A DNA stretch of 21,130 nt, taken from assembly GCA_017419065.1 (NCBI GenBank), contig JAFOMB010000175.1:1-21130 (forward strand), read 5' to 3'. The translations under genes and the position numbers were made by a program. The notes beneath the pieces are model-generated. The model ran no database searches and was not told the DNA's origin. It worked only from the letters and a program-made list of their open reading frames with translations. The DNA comes from Erysipelotrichaceae bacterium. Its GTDB lineage: Bacteria; Bacillota_I; Bacilli_A; Erysipelotrichales; Erysipelotrichaceae. The first letter of the stretch is position 1; each line of letters starts with the position of its first letter. This document shows positions 1-6,548 of this stretch, piece after piece.

Positions 1-309
1 ATGGGACTGGTGGATGTCACAGACTACAGCTTCTTTACGAATTCTGAGATCCCGTTTCTCTCCCAGGGTCTCTTCGATGTCCTGTGTTATCAGGTAGGGG
101 AGATCCGTGACCGTTTTGAAAACGGGAAGCCGCAGCTGTCCTTCATGGAAGATGTCTATATCAGCGGGGAAGTCTATGCGGTATACGCCCTGCAGGAAGA
201 AGGGAAAGAAGACCGGCTATTTGCGGTACGCATCGATCCGGATGACCTGAGTGCTGCGGTATTATCCCTGGATCCTCTCTCCGGATGGGAGAGCGTGATC
301 CTGGACTAG
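1..309 (+). CDS. Unidentified protein, probably 5'-truncated by the window edge
   Basis: An open frame runs from base 1 to a TAG stop at 307-309 and encodes at least 102 residues. The first codon is ATG, but it coincides with the window edge and no upstream ribosome binding site can be seen, so the true start may lie outside. The visible part is soluble and acidic, with alternating hydrophobic stretches (for example VYISGEVYAVYAL near residues 52-64) suggesting beta strands. There is no membrane segment, signal peptide or catalytic motif I can name, and I do not recognise the family. Its codon use matches the neighbours, and an intrinsic terminator follows directly after the stop, so it ends its transcription unit and is separate from the lipoprotein gene downstream. 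Confidence 0.7.
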   Translation: MGLVDVTDYSFFTNSEIPFLSQGLFDVLCYQVGEIRDRFENGKPQLSFMEDVYISGEVYAVYALQEEGKEDRLFAVRIDPDDLSAAVLSLDPLSGWESVILD

Positions 310-334
310 AAGACGGAGGATATCCGTCTTTTTT
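310..334 (+). terminator. Rho-independent terminator after the first gene
   Basis: A perfect 8-bp stem AAGACGGA (310-317) / TCCGTCTT (323-330) with loop GGATA is followed by a run of six T (329-334). It begins one base after the TAG stop of the upstream gene and ends 8 bases before the extended -10 box of the next one, so terminator and next promoter are almost fused. Confidence 0.85.
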
Positions 335-341
335 ATATATG

Positions 342-350
342 TGATAGAAT
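342..350 (+). promoter_or_regulatory. Extended -10 promoter for the lipoprotein gene (leaderless)
   Basis: TGATAGAAT fits an extended -10 (TGN followed by TAGAAT, hexamer 345-350). No convincing -35 box lies 16-18 bp upstream, which is normal for extended -10 promoters. The in-frame GTG at 358 begins 8 bases past the end of the hexamer, the usual start-point distance, so the transcript should start at or next to the start codon. Confidence 0.55.
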
Positions 351-357
351 GAAAGAT

Positions 358-1041
358 GTGAAAAAAGTATTTGTTTTGATCTGCCTGTTTTTGCTGTGCG
401 GATGTGCGGCGACGGCAGAGATCGATATTGAAAGACAGCTCGACAGTATCTTTCTGAGAAGCGGAGAGTCTACCCGGTTCCCCCGCAATAACGAGACGGA
501 GTATTTTTCCTATTATCTGCCAAGCGATATGCGGGAGACGGGATATGACGACATGGGTGTCTCCATGGAGTACGGAGATGCGAAGATCTTCTTCAACGTG
601 AATACGGCCGGCATCATCGGTGCCAAATACTACAATGTCTCCATGATCTCCGACGGTTTCTTCTCGGAAAAGGACGGGGTCTATCATCACAACGGCTCCT
701 ATTCCGACTCCGATCAGATCCTCTACCCGTATACCATCGATGTCTATCAGAAGGGGGATCAGTACTATCTGTACTTCAATTCCCGCAATGTCGAGATATA
801 CGGTGTCTCTCTGAAAGGAGACCTCATCGAGACGGCACGGCACATCCTGGTATTCGCCAGAGGGGTGAAGGTCGAGACCGATAAAGTCATTCAGGCTTTC
901 TCCCATAAAGGCGTCATCGACTATCAGAAAAAACAGGTCGACCTCTTTGAAAAGATCGTACCGGCCAACGGCGTGATCGGTGAGCTGATCATCACTGATG
1001 AAACTAATGTGCCTCAAGACAGCGAAAATGATGTAGAATGA
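358..1041 (+). CDS. Predicted lipoprotein of unknown function
   Basis: Starting at GTG 358 the protein has 227 residues and opens with a compact lipoprotein signal: Lys2-Lys3, a hydrophobic core, then lipobox LCGC with the lipidation cysteine at residue 16. Signal peptidase II would cut before Cys16, leaving the protein anchored on the outer face of the membrane. An ATG three codons upstream (349) is also in frame, but it lies inside the predicted -10 box (345-350), so I prefer GTG 358. The mature part is rich in Tyr, Asp and Ser with alternating beta-type segments and no catalytic motif I recognise. It lies 21 nt before a small acidic protein gene and then murC, probably as one operon, which hints at an envelope role. 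The tail is acidic. The product family is unknown to me. Confidence 0.8.
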   Translation: MKKVFVLICLFLLCGCAATAEIDIERQLDSIFLRSGESTRFPRNNETEYFSYYLPSDMRETGYDDMGVSMEYGDAKIFFNVNTAGIIGAKYYNVSMISDGFFSEKDGVYHHNGSYSDSDQILYPYTIDVYQKGDQYYLYFNSRNVEIYGVSLKGDLIETARHILVFARGVKVETDKVIQAFSHKGVIDYQKKQVDLFEKIVPANGVIGELIITDETNVPQDSENDVE

Positions 1042-1062
1042 AAAATAGAAGGTAGTGACAGT

Positions 1063-1698
1063 ATGAAAGATGATTTAAAGAAGAGATTTTATGATATCCT
1101 CTTCGAACCGGAAGAGGATGAAGTCGTTGCCGATGCGCCTTTACAGGACGTCCGTCCGCGCAAGACTGTCGTCCCGCATCCGATCAAAGCCAGCGATGTT
1201 CTGTACAAGCAGCCGGAAAAACCGAAACCGGAAAGACCGTCTCCTTTTATCAACTATGAAGAAAAGGACATCAAGCCGTACGGCAACCGCGTAGAACCGG
1301 AAAAGCCTGCGGAAGAGGAAGAAGAGACCTATACGAGAGTCCCGACGATCTCTCCGATCTACGGCATCATCCAGGACAAGCCGGAAGAAGTCAAGACCGT
1401 GGAAGTCGATGATTCGCTTCTCAAGAAGCCTTCCGATTCCCATTTAGGCACTGTCCTTTCTCCGATCTACGGCTTTGGAAGCAATGATGATCTGGAAGAT
1501 ACTGTCGGTTTCTCCTTAAACAAGAAGGATGATCTTCACGATACGAACCGTCAGATGGAAACACAGAAACTGGTCTCCAGCGACGATCTGAAGTTCGATA
1601 ACCGCTCTCTGGAAGAGATCCTGGGAGCATTCGATGACGAAACGAAGGTCTCTGACAGAGAGATCAACCTGTTCGACGAATTATTCAAAGAGGACTGA
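1063..1698 (+). CDS. Acidic, mostly disordered protein with two SPIYG motifs, upstream of murC
   Basis: A 211-residue protein with no signal peptide or membrane segment. After a short N-terminal helix (residues 1-15), residues 16-95 are rich in Pro, Glu and Lys and look disordered. The pentapeptide SPIYG occurs at residues 97-101 and 133-137, each after a Thr/Val-Ile/Leu pair, and both copies are encoded by the same 15 bases (1351-1365 and 1459-1473). The C-terminus (about 175-209) looks like one or two amphipathic helices, with LEEIL and LFDELF segments. Ribosome binding site GAAGGT precedes ATG 1063. It ends 2 nt before murC, so the two should be co-translated. Such linear motifs in a flexible acidic protein usually bind a partner; a cell-wall or division partner is an inference from the murC linkage. 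I cannot assign a family. Confidence 0.82.
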   Translation: MKDDLKKRFYDILFEPEEDEVVADAPLQDVRPRKTVVPHPIKASDVLYKQPEKPKPERPSPFINYEEKDIKPYGNRVEPEKPAEEEEETYTRVPTISPIYGIIQDKPEEVKTVEVDDSLLKKPSDSHLGTVLSPIYGFGSNDDLEDTVGFSLNKKDDLHDTNRQMETQKLVSSDDLKFDNRSLEEILGAFDDETKVSDREINLFDELFKED

Positions 1699-1700
1699 TC

Positions 1701-3002
1701 ATGTACTATTTCATCGGTATCAAAGGCACCGGCATGGCAGCACTGGCTGCGATGCTGCACGACCTGGGAAATGAGGTCTGCGGGTCAGACCTGGAAAAAC
1801 ACTTCTTTACCGAGGATGATCTGATCAAGAGGGGTATAGAGATATACCCTTTTTCAAAAGACAACATCCCGGACAATGCGACCATCATCATCGGCAATGC
1901 CTTCCTGGAAGACTTTGAGGAAGTCAAGGCAGCCAGGGCAAATCCGACCTGTACCTGCTACCGCTATCATGAATTCTTAGGGAAGTTCTTAGAGGGTTAT
2001 ACATCAGTGGCGATCGCCGGCTCGCATGGCAAGACCACCACGACGACCATGGCCAAGACGGTCATCGGTGCTTTCAAGAACACAGCCTATCTCATCGGAG
2101 ATGGCGAAGGACATGTGGAAGAGGATTCGGAATACTTCTGCTTTGAAGCGGATGAGTTCCGCCGCCACTTCGCCAAGTACTATCCGGATTACGCCATCAT
2201 CAACAATATCGAGATCGACCATGTCGACTATTTCAGGGACGAAGATGACTACTTCAATGCCTATCAGGAATTCGTAGGCAATGTCAAAGGGGCTGTCTTC
2301 TATAACGGCGATGATGAATGGTGCCGCAAGCTCACATTCTCGACACCGGCCTTCTCCTTTGGCTTCTCCAAAGACAACGACTTCTATATCGACAACCTGG
2401 AGGAAAGCGAAAGGGGATCTTCCTTTGATCTGTGCTTCAAGGGAAGCACGCTTTTCCGCTATCATCTGGGATTCGTAGGCACCCATCTGCTTTACGATGC
2501 CTTAGGTGTCATCTCTTTAGCGACCACCCTGACTTTCGATCCGATGAAGATCGAAGCTGCTCTCAACCGCTACGTCGGCCCAAAGAGGAGATATGTCGTC
2601 GAGCACTATAAAGACTCCATCTTCGTCGATGACTATGCCCACCATCCGACAGAGGTCAAGGTGACCATCGAAGCGACCAAGAAGCGCTTCCCGGACAGGG
2701 AAGTCGTTGCCATCTTCAAGCCGCACAGAGCCAGCCGTGTCAAGTACTTCGTCCAGGACTTCGCGGATGCCCTGTCCCTGGCGGACAAGGTCTATCTGCT
2801 TGACTTCACTTCGATCGATGACAAGCAGGACGGCACGGATATCGACATCCACTACCTGGCTGAAAGACTCGAAGGATCTGTAGTATTGCCGGAGGATGAA
2901 GAGGGGGCGAAGATCCTCTCTGCCCATAAGGGAGCTGTCTATCTCTTCATGTCCAGCAAGGATATCTACAATATCGCGGAAATGACTAAAAAGTATCTAT
3001 AA
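1701..3002 (+). CDS. murC: UDP-N-acetylmuramate--L-alanine ligase MurC
   Basis: Cytoplasmic ATP-dependent ligase that adds L-alanine to UDP-MurNAc, the first step of peptidoglycan stem-peptide synthesis. The 433 residues show the full Mur-ligase layout: an N-terminal Rossmann UDP-binding domain (GIKGTGMAALA, residues 6-16), the ATP loop GSHGKTTTT (107-115), the metal/substrate region EADEF (149-153) and NNIEIDHVDYF (168-178), and the C-terminal domain with DDYAHHPTEV (310-319). Length is usual for MurC. The Shine-Dalgarno AAAGAGG (1687-1693) lies within the end of the upstream gene. In Bacillus subtilis murC is followed by ytxG and ytxH with ccpA nearby, the same order seen here. All key motifs are present and nothing is broken. 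Confidence 0.96.
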   Translation: MYYFIGIKGTGMAALAAMLHDLGNEVCGSDLEKHFFTEDDLIKRGIEIYPFSKDNIPDNATIIIGNAFLEDFEEVKAARANPTCTCYRYHEFLGKFLEGYTSVAIAGSHGKTTTTTMAKTVIGAFKNTAYLIGDGEGHVEEDSEYFCFEADEFRRHFAKYYPDYAIINNIEIDHVDYFRDEDDYFNAYQEFVGNVKGAVFYNGDDEWCRKLTFSTPAFSFGFSKDNDFYIDNLEESERGSSFDLCFKGSTLFRYHLGFVGTHLLYDALGVISLATTLTFDPMKIEAALNRYVGPKRRYVVEHYKDSIFVDDYAHHPTEVKVTIEATKKRFPDREVVAIFKPHRASRVKYFVQDFADALSLADKVYLLDFTSIDDKQDGTDIDIHYLAERLEGSVVLPEDEEGAKILSAHKGAVYLFMSSKDIYNIAEMTKKYL

Positions 3003-3028
3003 TTTTTGAAAATTTTTAAAATTACTGT

Positions 3029-3046
3029 ATTGAAAACATTTTCATT
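3029..3046 (+). promoter_or_regulatory. cre-like operator over the ytxG-ytxH-ccpA promoter
   Basis: The 18 bases match the catabolite-responsive element consensus WWTGNAARCGNWWWCAWW at every position except the central G, which is A here. The arms TGAAAA (3031-3036) and TTTTCA (3039-3044) are exact inverted repeats. The site covers the -35 box and the start of the spacer, so bound CcpA would block RNA polymerase. As ccpA is the third gene of the operon, this predicts negative autoregulation. Binding is inferred from sequence only. Confidence 0.6.
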
Positions 3047-3058
3047 ATTCTTTAAAAT
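3030..3058 (+). promoter_or_regulatory. Sigma-A promoter of the ytxG-ytxH-ccpA operon
   Basis: TTGAAA (3030-3035) and TAAAAT (3053-3058) are separated by exactly 17 bp, each one mismatch from consensus. The surrounding 3003-3062 is A+T-rich, unlike the flanking genes. The start point should be near 3065, just ahead of the ytxG Shine-Dalgarno. I see no strong terminator between murC and this promoter, so some read-through from murC is likely. Confidence 0.78.
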
Positions 3059-3079
3059 AGGGATAAAGAGGTGATCAAT

Positions 3080-3484
3080 ATGGATGCATTTTTCGTAGCT
3101 TTACATAATTTATGTCAGCAGCTTCTGCCGATCCTGGGATCTGTTGTCCTGGTCGTTTTGATCATTCTGCTGATCAATATCGTCAAGGTCGTACGCACCG
3201 TCGATACGACACTGCTGAAATCCCATACGACGATCGATCTCGCAAACCAGAGCATCGACAAGATACAGGCGCCGCTCGACACCGCTGTCAAAGTATCCGG
3301 CGGTATCGATAAAGGTCTAGATGCCGGAGCAAAGGCTCTGGCGGAAGCAAAGGATTACGTCGTCAAGAACGCCGATTCTATGAAGGAGAAGATCTCTTCA
3401 TTACGCAGCAAGCCGGCTAAGGAAACGGCACTTCCGGAACCGACACCGGAAGAACTGATCGAAGGAGGAAAAGAAGATGAATGA
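3080..3484 (+). CDS. YtxG-like DUF948 membrane protein
   Basis: A 134-residue protein with one N-terminal membrane span (about residues 15-37, rich in Val, Leu and Ile), then an amphipathic helical region with regularly spaced Asp, Lys and Ala that looks like a coiled coil, and an acidic Pro/Glu tail. This is the layout of DUF948 (YtxG-type) proteins, and the murC-ytxG-ytxH-ccpA order of Bacillus supports the call. The ATG at 3080 is chosen over an in-frame GTG at 3071 because the strong Shine-Dalgarno AGAGGTG (3067-3073) covers that GTG and sits 6 nt before the ATG. The gene overlaps the next by 8 nt. YtxG function is poorly known; a general-stress or envelope role is family knowledge, not shown here. 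Confidence 0.82.
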   Translation: MDAFFVALHNLCQQLLPILGSVVLVVLIILLINIVKVVRTVDTTLLKSHTTIDLANQSIDKIQAPLDTAVKVSGGIDKGLDAGAKALAEAKDYVVKNADSMKEKISSLRSKPAKETALPEPTPEELIEGGKEDE

Positions 3485-4073
3485 TTTTGAAAACATGGAT
3501 GAGAAGATCGAAGAAACAGTCCGTGAGATGAAAGAAAAGATCGACAAGATCACTTCCTCTTCTGATGATGACCTCGATGACGATCTGAAAGAAAAGGCCA
3601 TTGAGATCAAGGACAAGGCCGTCTCCATCCTGGGGAATGTCATCGACAGACTCGGAAAGCTGGCAGACGATGTCCGCGATTCCGAAGAAGTCAAGAGAAC
3701 TCTCGACTTCGTAGGAGCCAAGGCCAAGGATCTCTATGATTCCACGATGAAGAAGATCCAGGATCTGAGAGATTCCGAAGAACTGAGAAGAAGCTATGAC
3801 AACACCGTAGACTTCGTGAAGAAGCAGGGTGAGAAAGTCGTCGACAGCGTCGAATCCAATCCGGATCTCAAGGATGTCCTCGACAATATCAGCGACGGTG
3901 TCCAGCAGGCCTATCAGAGCGTGAAGGAAAGCGTGGAAGGCGTCCTGAACAAGCCGGAAGTCGCCGATAAGATCGCCGAAGCGAAGGTCAAGACCGTCAA
4001 TGTCGCCGAAAAGGCTGTCGGAGCACTCAAGAAGTGGCTCCGTCCGGAAGAAGATGAGGGGGGCGAAGAATGA
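3477..4073 (+). CDS. YtxH-like helical-repeat protein without a membrane span
   Basis: A 198-residue, highly charged protein predicted to be almost wholly helical. From residue 68 it is built of four consecutive 31-residue units (68-98, 99-129, 130-160, 161-191); units begin with patterns such as DSEEV, DSEEL, DLKDV and EVADK. A weaker fifth unit (37-67) precedes them. Bacillus YtxH proteins usually begin with a glycine-rich membrane segment, but here residues 1-36 are charged (a run of Asp and Ser near 27-36) with no span, so the protein is probably cytosolic or bound to its membrane partner YtxG. The start has GGAGG (3464-3468) 8 nt upstream. It overlaps ytxG by 8 nt and ccpA by 4 nt, so all three should be translated together. 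Assigned by gene order and style rather than by a catalytic motif. Confidence 0.75.
   Translation: MNDFENMDEKIEETVREMKEKIDKITSSSDDDLDDDLKEKAIEIKDKAVSILGNVIDRLGKLADDVRDSEEVKRTLDFVGAKAKDLYDSTMKKIQDLRDSEELRRSYDNTVDFVKKQGEKVVDSVESNPDLKDVLDNISDGVQQAYQSVKESVEGVLNKPEVADKIAEAKVKTVNVAEKAVGALKKWLRPEEDEGGEE
3678..4049 (+). repeat. Four tandem 31-residue helical repeats in the YtxH-like protein
   Basis: Protein residues 68-191 divide into four units of exactly 31 residues. The first two share DSEE[VL][KR]R and an [Y/F]-D in the next turn; the later two keep the acidic start, the hydrophobic phase and a hydrophobic-rich end. An imperfect fifth unit lies at residues 37-67. Confidence 0.65.
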
Positions 4074-5074
4074 AACGTGTGACCATCTATGAAGTGGCGA
4101 AAGAGGCCGATGTCTCCTTAGCGACTGTGTCCCGTGTCATCAACGGTTCCAACGTCGTCAAGGAAGCGACCCGCAAGAGAGTCGAAGACGCCATCAACAA
4201 GCTCGGCTACCGCCCGAATGCGATCGCCCAGGGTCTTGCGCTGCAGCGTTCTACGACGATCGGCCTGATCGTTCCGGAAGCCAGCTTCGTCTATATCGGC
4301 CAGATCATCAACGGTCTCTCCGATGTGGCCAAGATCTACGATTACAACATCATCCTCCACACCGTGACAGAGGGGATCACCAATATCCGCGAAGTCGTCG
4401 ATGAAGTGATCAAGTCCAGAGTGGACGGCGTCATCATCTACTGCGACAGAAAGCTCGATGACTCCACGAAGCTCTTGGAAGAATACAACATCCCGATGGT
4501 CGTCATGGGAACAGATATCTCTTCCGACAGCATCTGTTCCGTCTTCATCGACTATGAAAGAGCTGTCCACGATCTCTGCGCTTCCTATCTGAAGAAGGGG
4601 ATCAAGGACATCACGATCGTAGAAGACAGGAGAAACGATGTCATCTCCGAAGAGATGAAGGAAGGAGCCCGCAAGGCCTTTGAAGAAGCCGGTGAGAAGT
4701 TTGAAAGCTATCTCGCCATTCCGAAGGGTTCCCGTTCCACCTACAAGTATCTGCGCAAGAGCCTGAAGAAGAGCCACAAGGGTCTCTTCATCGCCAACCG
4801 TGATTCCCAGGCCATGGCCATCCTCAACGTCGCCAAGGAGAACGGACTCTCCATCCCGGAAGATGTCGAGATCGTCTGCATGACAGATACCAAGTACAAT
4901 TCCATGGCCCGTCCGGAGATCTCCGCCTTCATCATGCCGTCGTATGACCTCGGGGCTGTCAGCATGCGTCTGATGACCAAGATGATGAACGGAGAAGAAG
5001 TAGAGGAGAAAGAGAAGTGTCTCGGCTTCCTCTATCAGGAAAGAAAGAGCACAAAGAAAGAAGCTGTGGTATAA
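4070..5074 (+). CDS. ccpA: Catabolite control protein A (LacI family)
   Basis: A 334-residue LacI/GalR-family regulator. Residues 3-24 form the helix-turn-helix (TIYEVAKEADVSLATVSRVI), followed by the hinge region RPNAIAQGLA and a periplasmic-binding-protein-like core (from about residue 60, TTIGLIVP). The HTH, hinge and length fit CcpA, which with HPr-Ser46-P binds cre sites to repress or activate carbon genes in Firmicutes. Position after murC, ytxG and ytxH and before tyrS supports CcpA over a sugar-specific LacI repressor. It overlaps ytxH by ATGA. The upstream operon promoter carries a near-perfect cre-like site, fitting autoregulation. Its last codons form part of the tyrS promoter -10 box. 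Confidence 0.85.
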   Translation: MKRVTIYEVAKEADVSLATVSRVINGSNVVKEATRKRVEDAINKLGYRPNAIAQGLALQRSTTIGLIVPEASFVYIGQIINGLSDVAKIYDYNIILHTVTEGITNIREVVDEVIKSRVDGVIIYCDRKLDDSTKLLEEYNIPMVVMGTDISSDSICSVFIDYERAVHDLCASYLKKGIKDITIVEDRRNDVISEEMKEGARKAFEEAGEKFESYLAIPKGSRSTYKYLRKSLKKSHKGLFIANRDSQAMAILNVAKENGLSIPEDVEIVCMTDTKYNSMARPEISAFIMPSYDLGAVSMRLMTKMMNGEEVEEKEKCLGFLYQERKSTKKEAVV

Positions 5075-5075
5075 T
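5067..5075 (+). promoter_or_regulatory. Extended -10 promoter of the tyrS T-box leader
   Basis: TGGTATAAT is an extended -10 with a perfect hexamer TATAAT (5070-5075). The hexamer contains the TAA stop codon of ccpA (5072-5074). No good -35 is visible. The start point would be about 5082, just where T-box stem I begins, which supports the call. Confidence 0.7.
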
Positions 5076-5081
5076 CATATC

Positions 5082-5287
5082 GCAACGATGAGACAGAGTA
5101 GTTTCCTGCAGTCTCTGCAGAGAGGGCATGGATGGTGAAAATGCCTGAGACAGGGAGATGAATACAGCTCGGAGCTTTCCCTAAAAAGGAACGTCACTCG
5201 CGTTAAGAGAAAGAGAAACAAACAAAGGTGGTACCTCGCGACAGCGACCTTGGGATCACCTTTTGTTTTTTCAAAAAGGAGAACACT
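5082..5287 (+). promoter_or_regulatory. Tyrosine T-box riboswitch leader of tyrS
   Basis: This 5' leader senses uncharged tRNA-Tyr and lets transcription continue into tyrS when tyrosine is short. Stem I elements are visible: the apical hairpin GGCAT (5125-5129) / ATGCC (5141-5145) around GGATGGTGAAA, and the specifier context GAATAC (5160-5165), giving UAC, a tyrosine codon that matches the gene downstream. The T-box core AGGTGGTACC followed by TCGCG lies at 5226-5240. The competing terminator pairs ACAAAGGTG (5222-5230) with CACCTTTTGT (5257-5266) and runs into six T (5266-5271). An open frame that seems to begin at 5228 lies inside this structure and is not coding. Confidence 0.93.
5222..5271 (+). 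terminator. T-box-controlled intrinsic terminator
   Basis: The stem ACAAAGGTG / CACCTTTTGT with one bulged T continues inward with GT and CC pairing to AT and GG, and is followed by TTTTTT (5266-5271). The 5' arm overlaps the T-box core, so antiterminator and terminator cannot form together. Confidence 0.85.
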
Positions 5288-6511
5288 ATGGGTATTTATG
5301 AAGAACTGGAATGGAGAGGACTGATCAAGGATGTCAGTTCCCCGGAGATCAGAGAACTTCTCAACAAGGGAGGCCTCACTTTCTATATCGGCACCGATCC
5401 GACAGGGGACTCCCTGCACATCGGTCACTTTTCCTCTTTCCTCATCTCCCGGAGACTGAAGGATGCCGGACACAATCCGATCCTCTTAGTCGGAGGAGGC
5501 ACCGGTCTTATCGGCGATCCGAAGCCGGAAGCCGAGCGTCCGATGATCACCAAGGAAGAAGTGGAACACAACATCAACTGTCTGAAGGCCCAGGCCGAGA
5601 AGATCTTCGGCTTTGAAGTCGTCAACAACTACGACTGGCTCAAGGACATCAGCTATATCGACATGCTGAGAGATACCGGCAAGTACTTCAACATCCCGTA
5701 CATGCTGAACAAGGATATCATCAGAAGACGTCTGGATCAGGGCATCACCTATACTGAATTCTCCTACATGCTGCTTCAGGCCTATGACTTCTACCATCTC
5801 TACAAGGAGAAGAACTGCATCATGCAGGTAGCCGGTCAGGACCAGTGGGGGAACATCACTTCCGGCATTGAACTGATCAGAAGAAAGCTCGGCAAGGAAG
5901 CCTATGGTTTCACGATGCCTTTACTGACGAAGTCTGACGGTTCCAAGTTCGGCAAGACCAACGGCAAGGCCATCTGGCTCGATATCAACAAGACCTCCGC
6001 ATATGAAATGTATCAGTTCTTCATCAACAGTGAAGACGATAAGGTCATCGATTACCTGAAGTTCCTGACCTTCCTGTCCAGAGAAGAGATCGAGAAACTC
6101 GAAGTCTCCAACCGGGAAGAACCGCATCTGCGCTTAGCACATAAAGCGTTAGCCAGAGAAGTCATCACGTTCTTGCACGGCGAGGAGGCCTACAAGTCCG
6201 CTGTCCGTATCGCCGAAGTCTTCTTCGGAGGCGATATCCGCGAACTGAGTTTTGAAGAACTCAAAGAGGGCACAGCCGACCTGGAAAAGCATACGCTCGA
6301 AGACGGGACACCGCTGATCAATGCGTTGGTTGCCGTAGGCGCCTGCAAGTCCAACCGGGAAGCCAGAGACCTCATCAAGGGTTCCTCCATCTCTGTCAAC
6401 GGCGTCAAGGTCAATGACATGAACTTCGTTCTGAAGAAGGAAGATGCCTTCCACGAAGAACTCACGATCCTGAGAAAAGGCAAGAAGTTCTACTACGCTG
6501 TCAGCTTCTGA
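5288..6511 (+). CDS. tyrS: Tyrosyl-tRNA synthetase
   Basis: Class I aminoacyl-tRNA synthetase that charges tRNA-Tyr in the cytoplasm. With the start at ATG 5288 it has 407 residues, close to the usual length. The AAAAAGGAG Shine-Dalgarno (5273-5281) sits 6 nt upstream; the in-frame ATG at 5228 lies within the T-box terminator and is rejected. Motifs: tyrosine-pocket segment YIGTDPTGDSLHIGH with the HIGH signature, GGGTGLIGDP, the tyrosine-site region QAYDF and QVAGQDQWGN, the KMSKS equivalent KFGKT, and a C-terminal S4-type RNA-binding domain (SNREARDLIKGSSISVNG). It is controlled by the tyrosine T-box directly upstream and is a single-gene unit; the next gene has its own promoter. Confidence 0.97.
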   Translation: MGIYEELEWRGLIKDVSSPEIRELLNKGGLTFYIGTDPTGDSLHIGHFSSFLISRRLKDAGHNPILLVGGGTGLIGDPKPEAERPMITKEEVEHNINCLKAQAEKIFGFEVVNNYDWLKDISYIDMLRDTGKYFNIPYMLNKDIIRRRLDQGITYTEFSYMLLQAYDFYHLYKEKNCIMQVAGQDQWGNITSGIELIRRKLGKEAYGFTMPLLTKSDGSKFGKTNGKAIWLDINKTSAYEMYQFFINSEDDKVIDYLKFLTFLSREEIEKLEVSNREEPHLRLAHKALAREVITFLHGEEAYKSAVRIAEVFFGGDIRELSFEELKEGTADLEKHTLEDGTPLINALVAVGACKSNREARDLIKGSSISVNGVKVNDMNFVLKKEDAFHEELTILRKGKKFYYAVSF

Positions 6512-6513
6512 GT

Positions 6514-6542
6514 TTGTCTTATCATCCTGATTTTTATATAAT
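6514..6542 (+). promoter_or_regulatory. Sigma-A promoter of the second lipoprotein gene (leaderless)
   Basis: TTGTCT (6514-6519) and a perfect TATAAT (6537-6542) are separated by 17 bp. The ATG at 6549 begins exactly 7 bases past the hexamer, so the start point should coincide with the start codon. No Shine-Dalgarno exists in the T-rich stretch between. Confidence 0.75.
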
Positions 6543-6548
6543 ATTCCT

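Noticed and set aside
262..1017. Long minus-strand open frame opposite the first lipoprotein gene
   Set aside because: The plus strand encodes a clear lipobox protein. The minus frame has no ribosome binding site or recognisable domain, and such shadow frames are frequent opposite genes with this codon bias (also 2004-2486, 4118-4777, 9795-10379, 10787-11314 and 11430-11921).
1034..1039. TAGAAT before the SPIYG protein as a separate leaderless promoter
   Set aside because: It is 23 nt from ATG 1063, which has its own GAAGGT ribosome binding site, and it has no TGN extension or -35; operon read-through is simpler.
2998..3003. TATAAT overlapping the murC stop codon as a promoter
   Set aside because: There is no -35 at suitable distance and no TGN extension; the TTGAAA-17-TAAAAT promoter 30 bp downstream is far better placed for ytxG.
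3071..3079. GTG 3071 as the start of ytxG
   Set aside because: It is covered by the Shine-Dalgarno AGAGGTG, which is placed for ATG 3080.
5228..5287. Upstream ATG that would add 20 residues to tyrS
   Set aside because: It lies within the T-box core and terminator; ATG 5288 has a good Shine-Dalgarno and begins the normal TyrS N-terminus.
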